DNA of 26,248 nucleotides. Origin: Sphaeroforma arctica JP610 (Eukaryota > Opisthokonta > Ichthyosporea > Ichthyophonida). A model generated the notes under the pieces. That model saw nothing but the letters and a program-made list of their open reading frames with translations. It made no database searches and had not been told where the DNA came from. A program made the position numbers and the translations under genes. This document shows positions 1-10,553 of this stretch, in pieces (positions within the stretch are counted from its first letter, which is position 1; the number at the start of each line of letters is the position of its first letter). The DNA lies in assembly GCF_001186125.1 (NCBI RefSeq), contig NW_014040131.1, positions 9,050 to 35,297 of the forward strand. The letters run 5' to 3'.

Positions 1-413
1 TATATAGAGTATATATCTCTTTGTATATATGATATATATTGTATACGTATATATATATATATATATATATATACAGGACTTTGTTCATGTTTTGGTTGAG
101 TGTAAAGGATTATTTATTTTTTATCTCGGTACTGGATGTAGACATGCGCTGGCTGAACGAAGGTTTTTGTGGCTTTATGTATATTTTTTATGCTTACATA
201 TACGTCATGCACTTGTATATATGTAAAGTTATATATATATATATATATTTATTTATTTATATATATATTTATATATATATATATATATATATACATATGT
301 GATTCCGTATGCTTTACATTTATATACAAAGACGTCTACATCGCTCAACGTCTTTACTAGTGATTGCGATGGCGTGACGCAACAACGACAAAGTACGTAT
401 TAAGGATTTATCG
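1..413. repeat. AT-rich microsatellite spacer upstream of MRPS9
   Basis: This stretch holds two (TA)n-rich blocks, at about 45-75 and 225-297, separated by ordinary unique sequence. Short open frames here translate almost entirely to Tyr-Ile runs of the TA repeat and are not credible genes. The promoter and 5' UTR of the downstream MRPS9 gene should lie in or before this stretch, but I see no clear core promoter element, since TATA-like strings are everywhere in the repeats. Confidence 0.8.
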
Positions 414-1558
414 ATGACATACAGCAGTGTTATGTGCTCTGGTCACCATGGTTACCCGCAAGCTCTCAAGTTGATACGTCCGCATCTTTCCTCCCGCCCA
501 CAGGCGAGGACTGTGCTACGGATGAGCTCTAGGAAAGCTGTGACTGGCACACAGCCATCGAGCTACACGCACACAACACTATACAACAATCTACGCACAC
601 GTGTCAGTGCACGCGTGTACTCGACAGAACCACTAGCGGCGGAAACGAAGGATGCCAGTGACGACAATAATAAGAACAACTCCAAGCACAAGGCTACAGC
701 TAAGGGCACCAACAACGGGAAAGCAACTCCGTTGCTCAATGCTCTGGATGGCTTCAACATGAAGGTGTGTGTGGGTTTATTGGGTCGTGGGACATTCACA
801 CAGCAGCGATGGGGACGACAGGGCACCTATTGATACCTACCTACTGATATATACCTACTGATATATACCTACTGATAAATACCAACTGATATATACCTAC
901 GGATATATACCTACTGATAAATACCTACTGATATATACATATTGATATCTACCTATTGATAAATACCTACTGATATATACATATTGATATCTACCAACTG
1001 ATACATACCTTCTGGTATATACCTACTGATATATACCTACCGATATATACCTACTGATACATACCTACTGATGTATACCTACTGATATATACCTACTGAT
1101 ATATGCACATAGCCAGTTGTTTGCCTTGACACTTACGTGGCAGGTCCTGGCAGAGCCACATGAAGGAAGACTGCGCATTGCTGCCCACGTACAACTGTGT
1201 TTATGTGTACATATATGTCTCTCGTCACATCTCCTTCTATCTCCGTGACACGTGTACACCTATCATCAAGGAATACCATGTGCTGTAACCAGCTTACGAA
1301 TATTATCTGATCTGTGCACACTATAGTTGCATATGTAGTCTCTTGTACCCATCAGTTTCATGTCACGTGCAGACACCACCTCCTCGACGGATACCTAGCT
1401 GTTGGCACCTGTGTACATTAGCTGGCATATATACACGTGTACTGTACCTACATGTGCGTCCACATCTACCCCGCCACTGCATAAAACATGTGCACTGAGT
1501 CTTCTCAAGGGCGGCCACCTGTCACCAACTACTTACATGCACATCCATATATAAAGAT

Positions 1559-1606
<48 letters not shown>

Positions 1607-1609
1607 TAT

Positions 1610-1671
<62 letters not shown>

Positions 1672-3743
1672 AGCTTGGTGTCAACCTGCCACTTCCGTGC
1701 TGCGCACACATATAATCGGTTCAACCAATAGCACCAGTTGACACATACCGCCAATTGTGATCCGATGTACATACAAACAAACAATGTCTCTATGTATGTA
1801 TTCTCGTCTGCCCTGCCTTTCCGTTTCACGTTGATACCGACCCTTCTTAACGAAAGCTTTTTGCCTCTATCCACACCCTTACATAAACATATACATGGTG
1901 ATACATCCGCCTACGTATATATGCACATGCAGTTATTCACCCTTACATATACATATATACATGGTTATACATCCACCTACGTATATATGCCTATACAGCC
2001 ATTCACCCTACCACTCCCTTCCCACATCCACGCAGAACCTCCTCAACGAAGACTATCTATCACCTCGGGCGGCCGATGACGTCCGCGATGTCAAGCAGCG
2101 TAGAGACTATGATCCCAATAGTGAACCTTATGAGTTGGAGTGTAAAGTGGACACGCGGAAAGGAACGGTTTTCGTCTCAGGGCTCGAGAAGACCACAGAG
2201 CGGGTGGTGGCGAGTATCTTCCCACCGGAGAAGCAAGCAGGTGGGTGGGTAGTACGCAAGGGAACGGTGTGATATTGGCTAGATATGGAGGTTTGTGTTG
2301 ATTAGATATGTATGTTTGTGTTGATTAGATATGGATGTTTGTGTTGATTAGATATGGATGTTTGTGTTGATTACATATGGATGTTTGTGTTGATTATATA
2401 TGGATGTTTGTGTTGATTAGATATGGATTTTTGTGTTGATTAGATATGTATGTTTGTCGTGATTATATATGGATGTTTGTATTGATTACATATGGATGTT
2501 TGTGTTGATTAGATATGTATGTTTGTGTTGATTAGATATGGATGTTTGTGTTGATTAGATATGGATGTTTGTGTGGATTGGATATGTATGTTTGTGTTAA
2601 TTAGATATGAATGTTTGTGCTGATTAGATATACATGTTTGTGTGGGTTGGGTATGGATGTTTGTGTTGATTAGGTATGGATGTTTGTGTTGATTAGGTAT
2701 GGATGTTTGTGTAGTATTGGTTAGAGATTTTTATGGATGTTGCATTGGTGAGATATGTATGTTTGTGTGGTGTTGTGTTGCGAGTGTAAGTCCAAGCGTT
2801 CTTGTGATCGCACTTAAGGCTCGGTGTTCTTGTTTGATAGGAGAGACATCTATGGACCCATTAGATAGCAACCATTCAATACACTGAAGAATAGGCGTGT
2901 GCATATTGTACGTACATCATTGGAGGTTCTTCTGTCTGAGTGTTCGCAAGTGTGTGCGTGTCTCGGAGTGGGGGGAGGAGGGCGTTTCAATTGCATGTGC
3001 GCATATCCTGCTTGTGGTGTACATGTGGTTAGTATTACGAGTGTCGTCGTATACACACCCCTTAGTAGGCCGCTAGTCCGTTCCGCATATCAATACAACA
3101 ACAACGCTCGCGGGTACCAATTGGCACTGGCACTTAGACAGTCACCGCCGCACGCGATGGCATAAGTTCGGCACTGACACCACACTATTGATAGCACCCG
3201 GCGGTCGAGCTCTGTATGACTACCTGGATTAAACCGACCGCCACTATGGCACACTACATATGGTATCCATTGCATATTGTCACTCACACAATTGATGGCT
3301 CCCTTTGGCTGCTACTGTGGTTGGGTAGACGGGACTATGCAGGTGACCAACGAATCCATCCGCAAGGAGATGCAGTACTGGCTGCCTGAGGTGTATCAGG
3401 GAGACCCCACCACACCTTCACTGTAAGTATGCGTGTGCTTGCAGGTGTCAGGGGGTGTCATGGGGTGCAGTTGACTGTGTTTGCTACAGTACGCAGGTGT
3501 AAGGTGTGCCTGCAATTGTATGCTTATATGTGTTTTGGGATCGGTGTGTGTGTAGGTATGTATGCCCGGATTGTTGCGAGTGTGGGCCGCCAGACGTAGT
3601 AACACACTAGTCACACACCAACACTCAAGCAGTTTCACATCAAACACCCCACATTCGTATGCACGTGCACACCTAGCGGCTCCACACTGCGCGTCTTCTG
3701 GCATACGTGACGGTTCTCAGGCGTGTGCGTGCGTGTACGTTTG

Positions 3744-3776
<33 letters not shown>

Positions 3777-6700
3777 CAGTGCATCCACGCGGCTGCACAC
3801 GGTGTGCATGGGCCGCAGGTGAGTGAGTTGTGTGGTTGAGTGGTGACGTCAACGCGTTGTTGCTGCGGGTGTGTGGACTATACCTTCCAGTAGTAGCAGC
3901 AGCAGCACACATGCGTGAGAGGGGAGTGATACGTTATGTTCAGGTGTGTCGACATAGGACACATTGCCATAGACGGGAGAACCTTGTGTACCTTGATAAT
4001 TGAGTATAGAAGCATAGGTGGGTAGAGGATCTGAAAACTTCTGGTACAAGATCGATTGACACAGACGCAGTTGTACACGATCATGAGTGTGCCTTGGGCC
4101 TTTGGGGAGAGGGGTTGGGGGGTTATATGGATCATGGAGTACTACTACCAATACAAAGAGCATGCAGAGTCTTGTACATACCACACACACAGCACATCCA
4201 TTCGCAAACACGCACACAAATATCACCACATCACATTCACACACACACATGTATATCTATTCACACACATGCGCATGTATATATATTCACACACACACAT
4301 CTATATCTATTCTCACACACATACACACACACACGACTTCACAGACGCCCCACAAAGCTCAGAGACCATTACGAGCCCACGTACGTAGAAGCAGCGTACA
4401 ACCTGCCAGACGAATATTACGCCGACTCAGATGACGAGAGCCGAGACGACAGACACCCCGAGGACACTGTAAGTGGCGACACGCTGTTTATTGCAGACAC
4501 ATACATACACACACACACGCACACACACACAGAGAGATACTCACTCACACGCACAAGATAAAGAAATTCATATATTTATACGCTTACGCACACTTGTATA
4601 CACACTCCCGTGCTCAAGAGTGCTATGGAAACATACATCGCCACACACAGCCACCCCCCACATATATATATTCATATATATATATATTTATATATATATA
4701 TATGTATATATTTATATTTAAATTTATACATATATATATATATATATATACATATTTGCATATATATAAATATCTATATCTATATCTTATAGATATATAT
4801 ATATATATACTTATCCCACAATGTCAAACAAAGCTCATTGACAAGTACATATTGACGTAAACCTACATATACATGTTGACGTCAACCTACCCACATACGT
4901 ATACACACACACCTGCACCTCAGAATACCAAAGGAATGCTCATGTACATGTTAACGTAAAAGTCCTCACATACGTATACACACACCTGCACCCCAGAACC
5001 CGAAGAACACAGTGAAGATAGAGAATGGGCGTCCAGTGTCGCAGGCGTACTTCACGGGATATGCCGAGTTCTACGATGAGTACTACAAACTCGAGGAGAT
5101 CCTCATCCGCATGGGCCAGAAGAAATACGTAAGTGTACGGGAATGCAGTAACTGTGGAAATACGTAAGTGTACAAGATGCAGTAACTGTGGAAAGACGTA
5201 ATCTTACGGGAATGCAGTAATTGTGGAAAGACGTAATCTTACGGGAATGCAGTAGCTGTGAACAAATATCCCGGACATCTTTGCTGATTGTAGTCCCCAT
5301 TTCCAATTTCGAATCTGATTTCTGCAAATCAACCCAATTTTAATCATCCCAATTTAAATCATCCCCATTTCCACAGCCCATCTCCCCACCCCCACCACAA
5401 CTGTTGGCGGTGAACGCGCCGTTTCTGACCCAAAAAATGATGGAGGCGCTAATCGGTGCGGAATTGCGAGCCATTCACTACCGCCGCATGATTGATGTCC
5501 TCAACACCATCATCAAGGACTCTGTAAGTGGGCGGGGGGGGATGATCCCTGAGTGTACTTGATGTGGGTAGTGTTGTAATAGTGTACTTGATGTGAGTAG
5601 TGTTGTGTGTGTAGTGTTGTACTAGTGTACTTGATGTGAGTAGGTGTATGTAGACTGAGGTGGTGTTTGTACAAGTTGTCTATCTCTCCATCTCTTATCC
5701 AAACAGTACCTATCGCCATCCCCCAACAGTCCTTCGCCGTGCGTGCATAGCTCTATGTTGTGAGTGGTCGATTGTTCGTTTGTTGTACACCATTCACACA
5801 CACAACGCGTGCCAGGGATCACGAACGACTGACCGGCGTGTCTATTGAGCATACGTTATGTAGGCGACCTCTATACTCGTACCAGTATTTCAGCAGGTAG
5901 TTAGCACACAAGGTATACCATTCTGAACCGATGTGAAATCATACCGTTTTGTCTCGAAACATAACGCCTGGCATCTCTCTTTGGACCATACCCCTGCAGC
6001 GTTACCCGTACGTACTCGATCTACTGATGCCGTACCTCAAGCCAGGAGCACTCGACGACAAGAAGGTCAAACCAAAGGTCTTGGATGAGAAGGTAATGGC
6101 TGTGTAGTTCACTCGTTGCACAAGCACTATGTCTTGGATGCGAAGGTAATAGCTGTGTAGTTCACTCGTTGCGCAAGCACTATGTCTTGGATGAGAAGGT
6201 ATTGGCTGTGTAGTTCACTCGTTGTACAAACGCAATGTCTTGGATGCGAAGGTAATGGCTGTGTAGTTCACAGTTCACTCATTGCACAAGCACAATGTCT
6301 TGGATGCGAAGGTAATGGCTGTGTAGTTCACTCGTTGTACAAGCACTGTCTTGGATAAGAAGGTAATGGCTGTGTAGTTCACTCGTTTGCACAAGCACAG
6401 TGCATGTATGGCACATGAGGTGTCCCAGGGGGCAAGCAAGGTGGCTATGAATACCAACCTTACGCCTTGTTGGTCTGTATGGCTTTGAATGTAGTGTTTC
6501 ATGGATATATACTAAACCCTAAACCCTTGTTTTATTGATATATACTGAACCCAATACCCTATACCATATATACCCTAAACCTAAACCTCTCATGGCAATT
6601 GTGCACAGGGTCGAATGTACGCCACTGGGAAGCGTAAGGCGTCTACTGCGCGCGTGTGGATCTCCAGAGGCAACGGCAAAATGAAGGTCAACGGCCAACC

Positions 6701-7347
6701 CGCGTCCATCTACTTCAAGAGGGTATGTGCACCTGTCCTCTCCTTGTTTTGGTACTGGTCCCTTTGATTATGTGTAGGTATGCCCAACTAGCCACTCACA
6801 CTCAGGTGCCTAGTCCTCACCAGTCTCATGGCCCATCTCAGCTACAACCCCTCTGAGTGCACTTGCTATTTGCTATGCCTGTCTAGTCGAAAGTGTACTC
6901 ACCGCATCACAACGTTCCGTATGCTCTGTCAGACACATGCCCGCGATGACTCACCGGTCCCTTCAGACAGACGATAATTGAGATTGCAGTGCACAATGCA
7001 CCTTTCATCGAGTATTTGGTTTCAGATGCACCTGTTGCACGCTTGGGTTGGACTATCTGCCCAAGATTGTCCTATTCTATAGACCCATTCATACCTTCAT
7101 CTTCACCTTTCAATCTCTGGCTGCCCTGAACCTAAACTCGTTCATACTCATTCTAACTTGTCAACTGCCCATACCCTCCGTTCCAATACTGATTCTGAAA
7201 CCCAATCCTAATTCGTTTTTAGGATTCGGAGCGGTACATGCTGGTGCATCCATTCCTGGCTGTGCAACAGGTGGGCAACTTCGATGTCATGGCAACCGTC
7301 ACTGGTGGCGGAACTACAGGTATGTGAATTGTATTGCGTATGTGAAT

Positions 7348-7378
<31 letters not shown>

Positions 7379-9775
7379 AGTATTAGAGATGCATATAGGA
7401 TGCATATAGCTCATTGGAATGACATGCGACTCTGTATGAGTATTTCAATAGTGTGCATACGAAGGCCCAGATTTTTAGCTAGCCACGGTGCACTTAGAAG
7501 ACACTGTGCCGTTGTAGTCAAGTCATATTGTTTGTGCTCGTGCGTGCATGTATTCAGATGGATAGTATGTGCAGCTGTAGTCCAACCGACACATGACTCA
7601 TTCACATTGGTATGATTAAATCATACGTGTTATAGGCTCCCATTCACATTGGTATGATTAAATCAAGTATGTTGTAAGCTTCCATTCACATTTGTATGGT
7701 GATTCCATGCTTGTTGCAGACTTCCATTCCAATCCGTATGACTAACACATACATTTCAGGCGCTTTGTGCCTAGTCGAAACGCCTTAAAGGCCCACTACA
7801 ACACCGTCACTCCAAACATATATATCTATATCTATACTTGGCACAACCCCTTTTGTAATATATATTGCGCACTGAAGGGGGCTTCTGCGATCAACTGGGT
7901 AGTCACTGGGTAGTACACTGTTCCTTATATGCATATTAAGATATACAAAAATATACCTCAATATGATATCGGCACCTCGATCTAGAATTAAATCTCGGTC
8001 CCATTTCACACACTCCATATACAGGACAAGCCGGGGCCATCCGTCACGGTATCACTCGTGCGTTGTACTATCTCAATCCCCGCTTCAAGGGTACCCTGCG
8101 AGCAGGTATGGTCTCCAGAAAAACCATGGTTTATATATTGATAAACTACAGTGTATCTTTTGCGTTGGTGGTTGTCGAGTCGCTGGTGGTGTGGGTCGAG
8201 TGTGAGTGTAAGTGTCAATGGGTGCGGTTTAATACGACAGGCTTTGAATGTGAGCAAGTACGTAAGGTCATGAGACATGAGCGTGACATAGAGGTGTGGC
8301 TAAGTGGTGATGTTAAACTACCTGCGCAACCCGATCACCGAACTAAGCGACGCCTAACAAAGCAATACACTTTTTATTGGCGACGCGTCGGTTCACCGAC
8401 ACATGTGTCGGTCGATTGACTGTGGTATACAAAGGATACTCTTGCATCGGTTGGCCTTTGATGTGTCGGCGTATTATACTATTGTAGGGTACCATTTGAT
8501 ATATCGTCGTATTATGCTATTGTAGGTTACAAGTCTCTATGGGTGTGTACGATATTATCGAGCTCTATTACTCAATTTACATGTGAACGGTATTATCACA
8601 GCCCGCTCTAAGCGCATCCTGTATCGCAAGCCATTCACATGGCCCTTAGGACATGCGCAGGTGCAATGCACGGAGACACTTAGCGTAGGTTAGAAAAACT
8701 ACAAGGCTGCAGCCAACACCCACTGATATCTGTGTGCACTTCCTCGCATATATATATATATATATATATGGCTGAGATACCCACCGAAGCAGAGGGGTCC
8801 TCCAGGAGGCACTGTTTGCCACCTTGCATGACTCACTGCTTCTCTCCGAACTTCTCTAAATCGCTTCACCATGACTATAATCCGAGAGAAGCCTGCTTGG
8901 TCTTTAGACCACTCACGCCTTATCCCCACACTACTTACACTTCCGGGCCATCACTGCGAGGATTCCTGAGAAAGCCATACTCGCGTGAGATTAGTGTGAT
9001 CATTCAAGTACGTGTTGCATATTTTCTCACCAACGTTATTCCCTCACCACCGCAGAGAAAGTACGTGAAAAAACTAAGCTCTCGCGAGAGATCAACTTGG
9101 TTACGCGCGATCCGCGCGTCGTGGAAAGGAAGAAATCCGGACAGAAAAAGGCCCGAAAAAAGTTTGCTTGGTACGTAAGCGCACTCGTAGCGTTGTCGTT
9201 CCCGTAGTGACAGGGAGGGACGCAGCATGCACTGTCTGTGTACTGTCAATGTTTAACGTATATTGCATTACTGTTTAACGTTTTGGATATTATGTACAGG
9301 ACGCATATGGCGTTGGTAGTATCCTGAGGCAATTTTCAAACACTTTGGTGGGGTGCGTCAAGCCCTGAAATACTACCGAACATTCCCTTACCTTCGCTCG
9401 ATGGCTTATGTTACTCTCATTTGTGCAGTTGTTTCGTTGTGGGTTCTTTCTGGGTGTTGGGACTGTCTGCTGCCCTCCTAAAGGGTTTAAGACTCTGCCC
9501 TGACAACGGGTGTAGTGACTGTGAAGTGGCAGTGATACACTGGGTCGTATACTCATCATCGGTTTCACTCTGTTCTTGCGTTCCTTTCGATCGCTGCGGT
9601 TGATCTCATTAATATGAAAACAATGAGTTGTAGTGGCACGGCATATGCATAGGGACTCACTTGATGCATCACATGTCTTCAAAAGTACGTTCGTGTCCAT
9701 ATGAACACACAATATGAAACGTGTTAAACCCTTCTTTCTCCCTCTCTCTCTCTCTGCTACAGGGTCAAGCGTTAA
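414..9775 (+). CDS. MRPS9: Mitochondrial small-subunit ribosomal protein uS9m, 12 exons
   Basis: Nuclear gene for uS9 of the mitochondrial ribosome. My exons are 414-764, 2036-2240, 3329-3422, 4345-4468, 4997-5128, 5377-5523, 6000-6092, 6609-6722, 7223-7319, 8025-8105, 9056-9170 and 9763-9775. All introns are GT-AG, every phase joins, and the product is 521 aa. Residues 1-117 form a Ser/Thr/Arg-rich leader that fits mitochondrial import. Exon 5 carries a YFTG element like the one before the S9 domain in mitochondrial homologues. The S9 domain spans about 385-521, with the [13 protein letters not shown] signature in exon 8, [19 protein letters not shown] across exons 9-10, and [11 protein letters not shown] plus the terminal VKR in exons 11-12. 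The product is longer than human MRPS9 (about 396 aa) because of its N-terminal part. Start chosen as the first ATG; the ATG at 432 is possible. Least certain points: exons 1-4 (no recognised domain, but phase-consistent) and the 5' end of exon 11, where 9089 is an alternative acceptor. Confidence 0.88.
824..1105. repeat. 14-bp minisatellite in MRPS9 intron 1
   Basis: About 20 tandem copies of a 14-bp unit (acctactgatatat and close variants such as ctgataaat, caactgatatat) begin about 60 nt downstream of the exon 1 donor. Copies vary by single substitutions. The unit carries no exon sequence, unlike the arrays at introns 5 and 7. Confidence 0.9.
1559..1671. repeat. (CA)n/(TA)n compound microsatellite in MRPS9 intron 1
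   Basis: Two successive (AC)n-then-(TA)n blocks, nearly uninterrupted. Overlapping open frames translate only to Thr-His and Tyr-Ile repeats and are not genes. Confidence 0.9.
1876..2008. repeat. Two-copy direct repeat near the 3' end of MRPS9 intron 1
   Basis: A segment of roughly 65-70 bp, from the cttacat/catatacatgg string through cctacgtatatatg to the cattcaccct string, is present twice in tandem just upstream of exon 2. The copies differ by a few bases. No exon sequence is included. Confidence 0.7.
2276..2770. repeat. 23-bp minisatellite in MRPS9 intron 2
   Basis: About 20 copies of a 23-bp unit (consensus gattagatatggatgtttg plus tgtt) begin about 35 nt after the exon 2 donor. The copies show scattered substitutions (ggatg/gtatg, gattaga/gattaca/gattata). 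No exon bases lie in the unit. The rest of intron 2, to 3328, is unremarkable unique sequence. Confidence 0.9.
4183..4344. repeat. CA-rich microsatellite tract running to the exon 4 acceptor of MRPS9
   Basis: Imperfect (CA)n with interspersed tatat, including repeated strings such as cacacacatctatatctat. It ends at ttcacag, the inferred acceptor before 4345. The C-rich tract may serve as the pyrimidine-containing 3' splice region. Long frames here are low-complexity. Confidence 0.75.
4502..4815. repeat. CA and TA microsatellites in MRPS9 intron 4
   Basis: A (CA)n tract at about 4502-4535 is followed by interrupted (TA)n from about 4662 to 4812. Frames here encode Tyr-Ile low-complexity strings only. 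Confidence 0.88.
4871..5010 (+). repeat. Tandem duplication spanning the exon 5 acceptor of MRPS9
   Basis: Two copies, about 73-75 bp apart, share acatgtt-acgt, acatacgtatacacacac, acctgcacc-ca and the AG acceptor itself. Copy 2 ends in the real acceptor (AG 4995-4996) and runs into exon 5 (aacccgaagaac). Copy 1 has a matching cctcag at 4918-4923 followed by an exon-like aataccaaagga. If the upstream AG were used, the frame entered from exon 4 would meet a TAA about 12 codons in. Confidence 0.75.
5123..5266 (+). repeat. Donor-anchored 35-bp tandem repeat at MRPS9 exon 5/intron 5
   Basis: Four units of 34-35 bp. The first begins in exon 5 with aaatac (Lys-Tyr codons) and contains the real donor at 5129. 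The second repeats aaatac|gtaagt exactly, with its GT at 5164. The third and fourth have diverged to aaagac|gtaatc, with GTs at 5198 and 5233. Each unit also holds a tgcag string that resembles an acceptor. Confidence 0.88.
5552..5650. repeat. Short minisatellite near the 5' end of MRPS9 intron 6
   Basis: Three copies of gtgtacttgatgtg-gtag, with tgttgt linkers of varying length, start about 28 nt after the exon 6 donor. No exon bases are included. Confidence 0.75.
6078..6410 (+). repeat. Donor-anchored ~53-bp tandem repeat at MRPS9 exon 7/intron 7 (six copies)
   Basis: The unit starts with the last 15 exonic bases (gtcttggatgagaag, codons Val-Leu-Asp-Glu-Lys) and continues with gtaatggctgtgtagttcac and a tail. 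Candidate donors fall at 6093 (real), 6146, 6199, 6252, 6312 and 6363, so spacings are 53, 53, 53, 60 and 51. Every unit has a TAG 12 nt after its GT that is in frame with the exon for the first unit, so failure to use the first donor would truncate the protein. Confidence 0.92.
6510..6592. repeat. Short CCCTAAA-like patch in MRPS9 intron 7
   Basis: Around 6512-6526 lies ctaaaccctaaaccc, and around 6573-6588 lies taccctaaacctaaacc. These resemble the plant-type telomere heptamer in only about two copies each, within otherwise ordinary intron sequence. It may be chance or a tiny interstitial telomere-like patch. Confidence 0.35.
7320..7373 (+). repeat. Donor micro-duplication plus (TA)n at the start of MRPS9 intron 9
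   Basis: The donor string gtatgtgaatt at 7320 recurs 18 nt downstream as gtatgtgaatt at 7338, followed at once by (TA)n. This is a small case of the donor duplication seen at introns 5 and 7. Confidence 0.7.
7599..7765. repeat. 42-bp minisatellite within MRPS9 intron 9
   Basis: Four tandem copies beginning cattcacattggtatgatta, about 42 bp apart at 7599, 7641, 7683 and 7724, with increasing divergence toward the 3' copy. They sit mid-intron and contain no exon sequence. Confidence 0.85.
8395..8530. repeat. 18-bp perfect palindrome and adjacent two-copy repeat in MRPS9 intron 10
   Basis: 8395-8412 reads accgacacatgtgtcggt, a perfect palindrome, flanked by further gtcggt-type strings. Just downstream, about 8458-8530, two copies of a segment of about 50 bp share tcg-cgtattat-ctattgtagg. 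No function is assigned. Confidence 0.7.
9763..9775 (+). CDS. MRPS9: Terminal 13-nt coding microexon of MRPS9 (completes Trp, then Val-Lys-Arg-stop)
   Basis: Exon 11 ends at 9170 in the codon fragment TG before a gtacgt donor. After a 592-nt intron, a long CT tract and ctacag precede g-gtc-aag-cgt-taa, which completes the Trp codon and adds Val-Lys-Arg-stop. The uS9 family ends almost universally in Lys-Arg, whose tail reaches the P-site tRNA, so this junction restores exactly the expected terminus. Reading straight through the donor would instead add about ten unrelated residues before a stop. Confidence 0.87.
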
Positions 9776-10550
9776 GCTACTGTGCATATCTGTGGGTGGC
9801 TGTCTATCTCTGTATGCCGCTGGGGTGGGTATATCGTCCCGCTACTGTCATACTGTCTGTCACTCTGGAGGAGAATCCTGCTACGCACACATACAGCCGA
9901 ACCCTCTTGTATAGAATTTGCCATAGCAAGACCGCTACTGCGGGGGTACTTGCTGTAGTTAGTTGGTGATGGGTAGATATAGTGGAGGTATATACATATA
10001 TATATTTATATCGAGACATTCCACCTCATAGTCGGACGCTGTAGTGTAGGTGTATGTAGAGTGGGTGGGTATATAAAGAGTGTTTATAACCAGGTGCCGT
10101 AAGGGTTGGGGCAAACAAAGTGGGGCTGTATTCGCGTGGAGCTTACAGTGCCGCGATGAGTGCTGCGCTGGGTATCTCACAAGCAAAGTAAAAAGGCTTA
10201 ATCTCGAGCACGGTGTTTGTAGTTTGAAGTCTTATCAGATCAGTACTCAATGGGCAGTGCCGTGTTTGGGTTGACCAGGTGTCTGTCGCAGTGACTGGTT
10301 CACTGAAATGGGTTTATGACTGTGAAAGCCGCAGGGTTGGGTTCAACAGTGATGTAGGGTTGACTTTTTGGGTTGGCTTGTGACGTCACAGACAAGCCAA
10401 ATGTTGACTCGGGTTTAACAGTGATGTAGCGATGACTCTTGGTCCAATTTGTACTGGTTTGTTATATAGCGGTGGATGCAATCAGGATGGATCCCCATTG
10501 ATACTTTATGACAGATTCTATATCGATACCGGAGTACGAATTCATTCAGA
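9776..10550. other. Spacer downstream of MRPS9, no gene seen
   Basis: This should contain the MRPS9 3' UTR. I see no perfect AATAAA near the stop. Short frames on both strands show no family resemblance, codon bias or splice-supported extension. Two copies of a gggtt/aacagtgatgtag-type string occur at about 10333-10430. Confidence 0.6.
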
Positions 10551-10553
10551 TAC

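Noticed and set aside
39-302. Open frames of Tyr-Ile-rich protein at the window start
   Set aside because: They translate (TA)n microsatellite; no complexity outside the repeat.
563-826. Minus-strand 87-codon frame
   Set aside because: Shadow of MRPS9 exon 1; the plus-strand exon joins in phase to the rest of a recognised gene.
1533-1874. 113-codon minus-strand frame
   Set aside because: More than half is (CA)n/(TA)n translation, with no family resemblance.
3849-4250. 133-codon minus-strand frame in MRPS9 intron 3
   Set aside because: Low-complexity Cys/Val-rich sequence antisense to an intron, no splice partners and no recognised motif.
6510-6592. Interstitial telomere
   Set aside because: Only about two heptamers in each of two patches; too short to claim telomeric origin, so kept only as a low-confidence repeat.
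9290-9787. 165-codon minus-strand frame over MRPS9 intron 11 and the last exon
   Set aside because: No recognisable domain, and it lies antisense to the better-supported terminal microexon structure.
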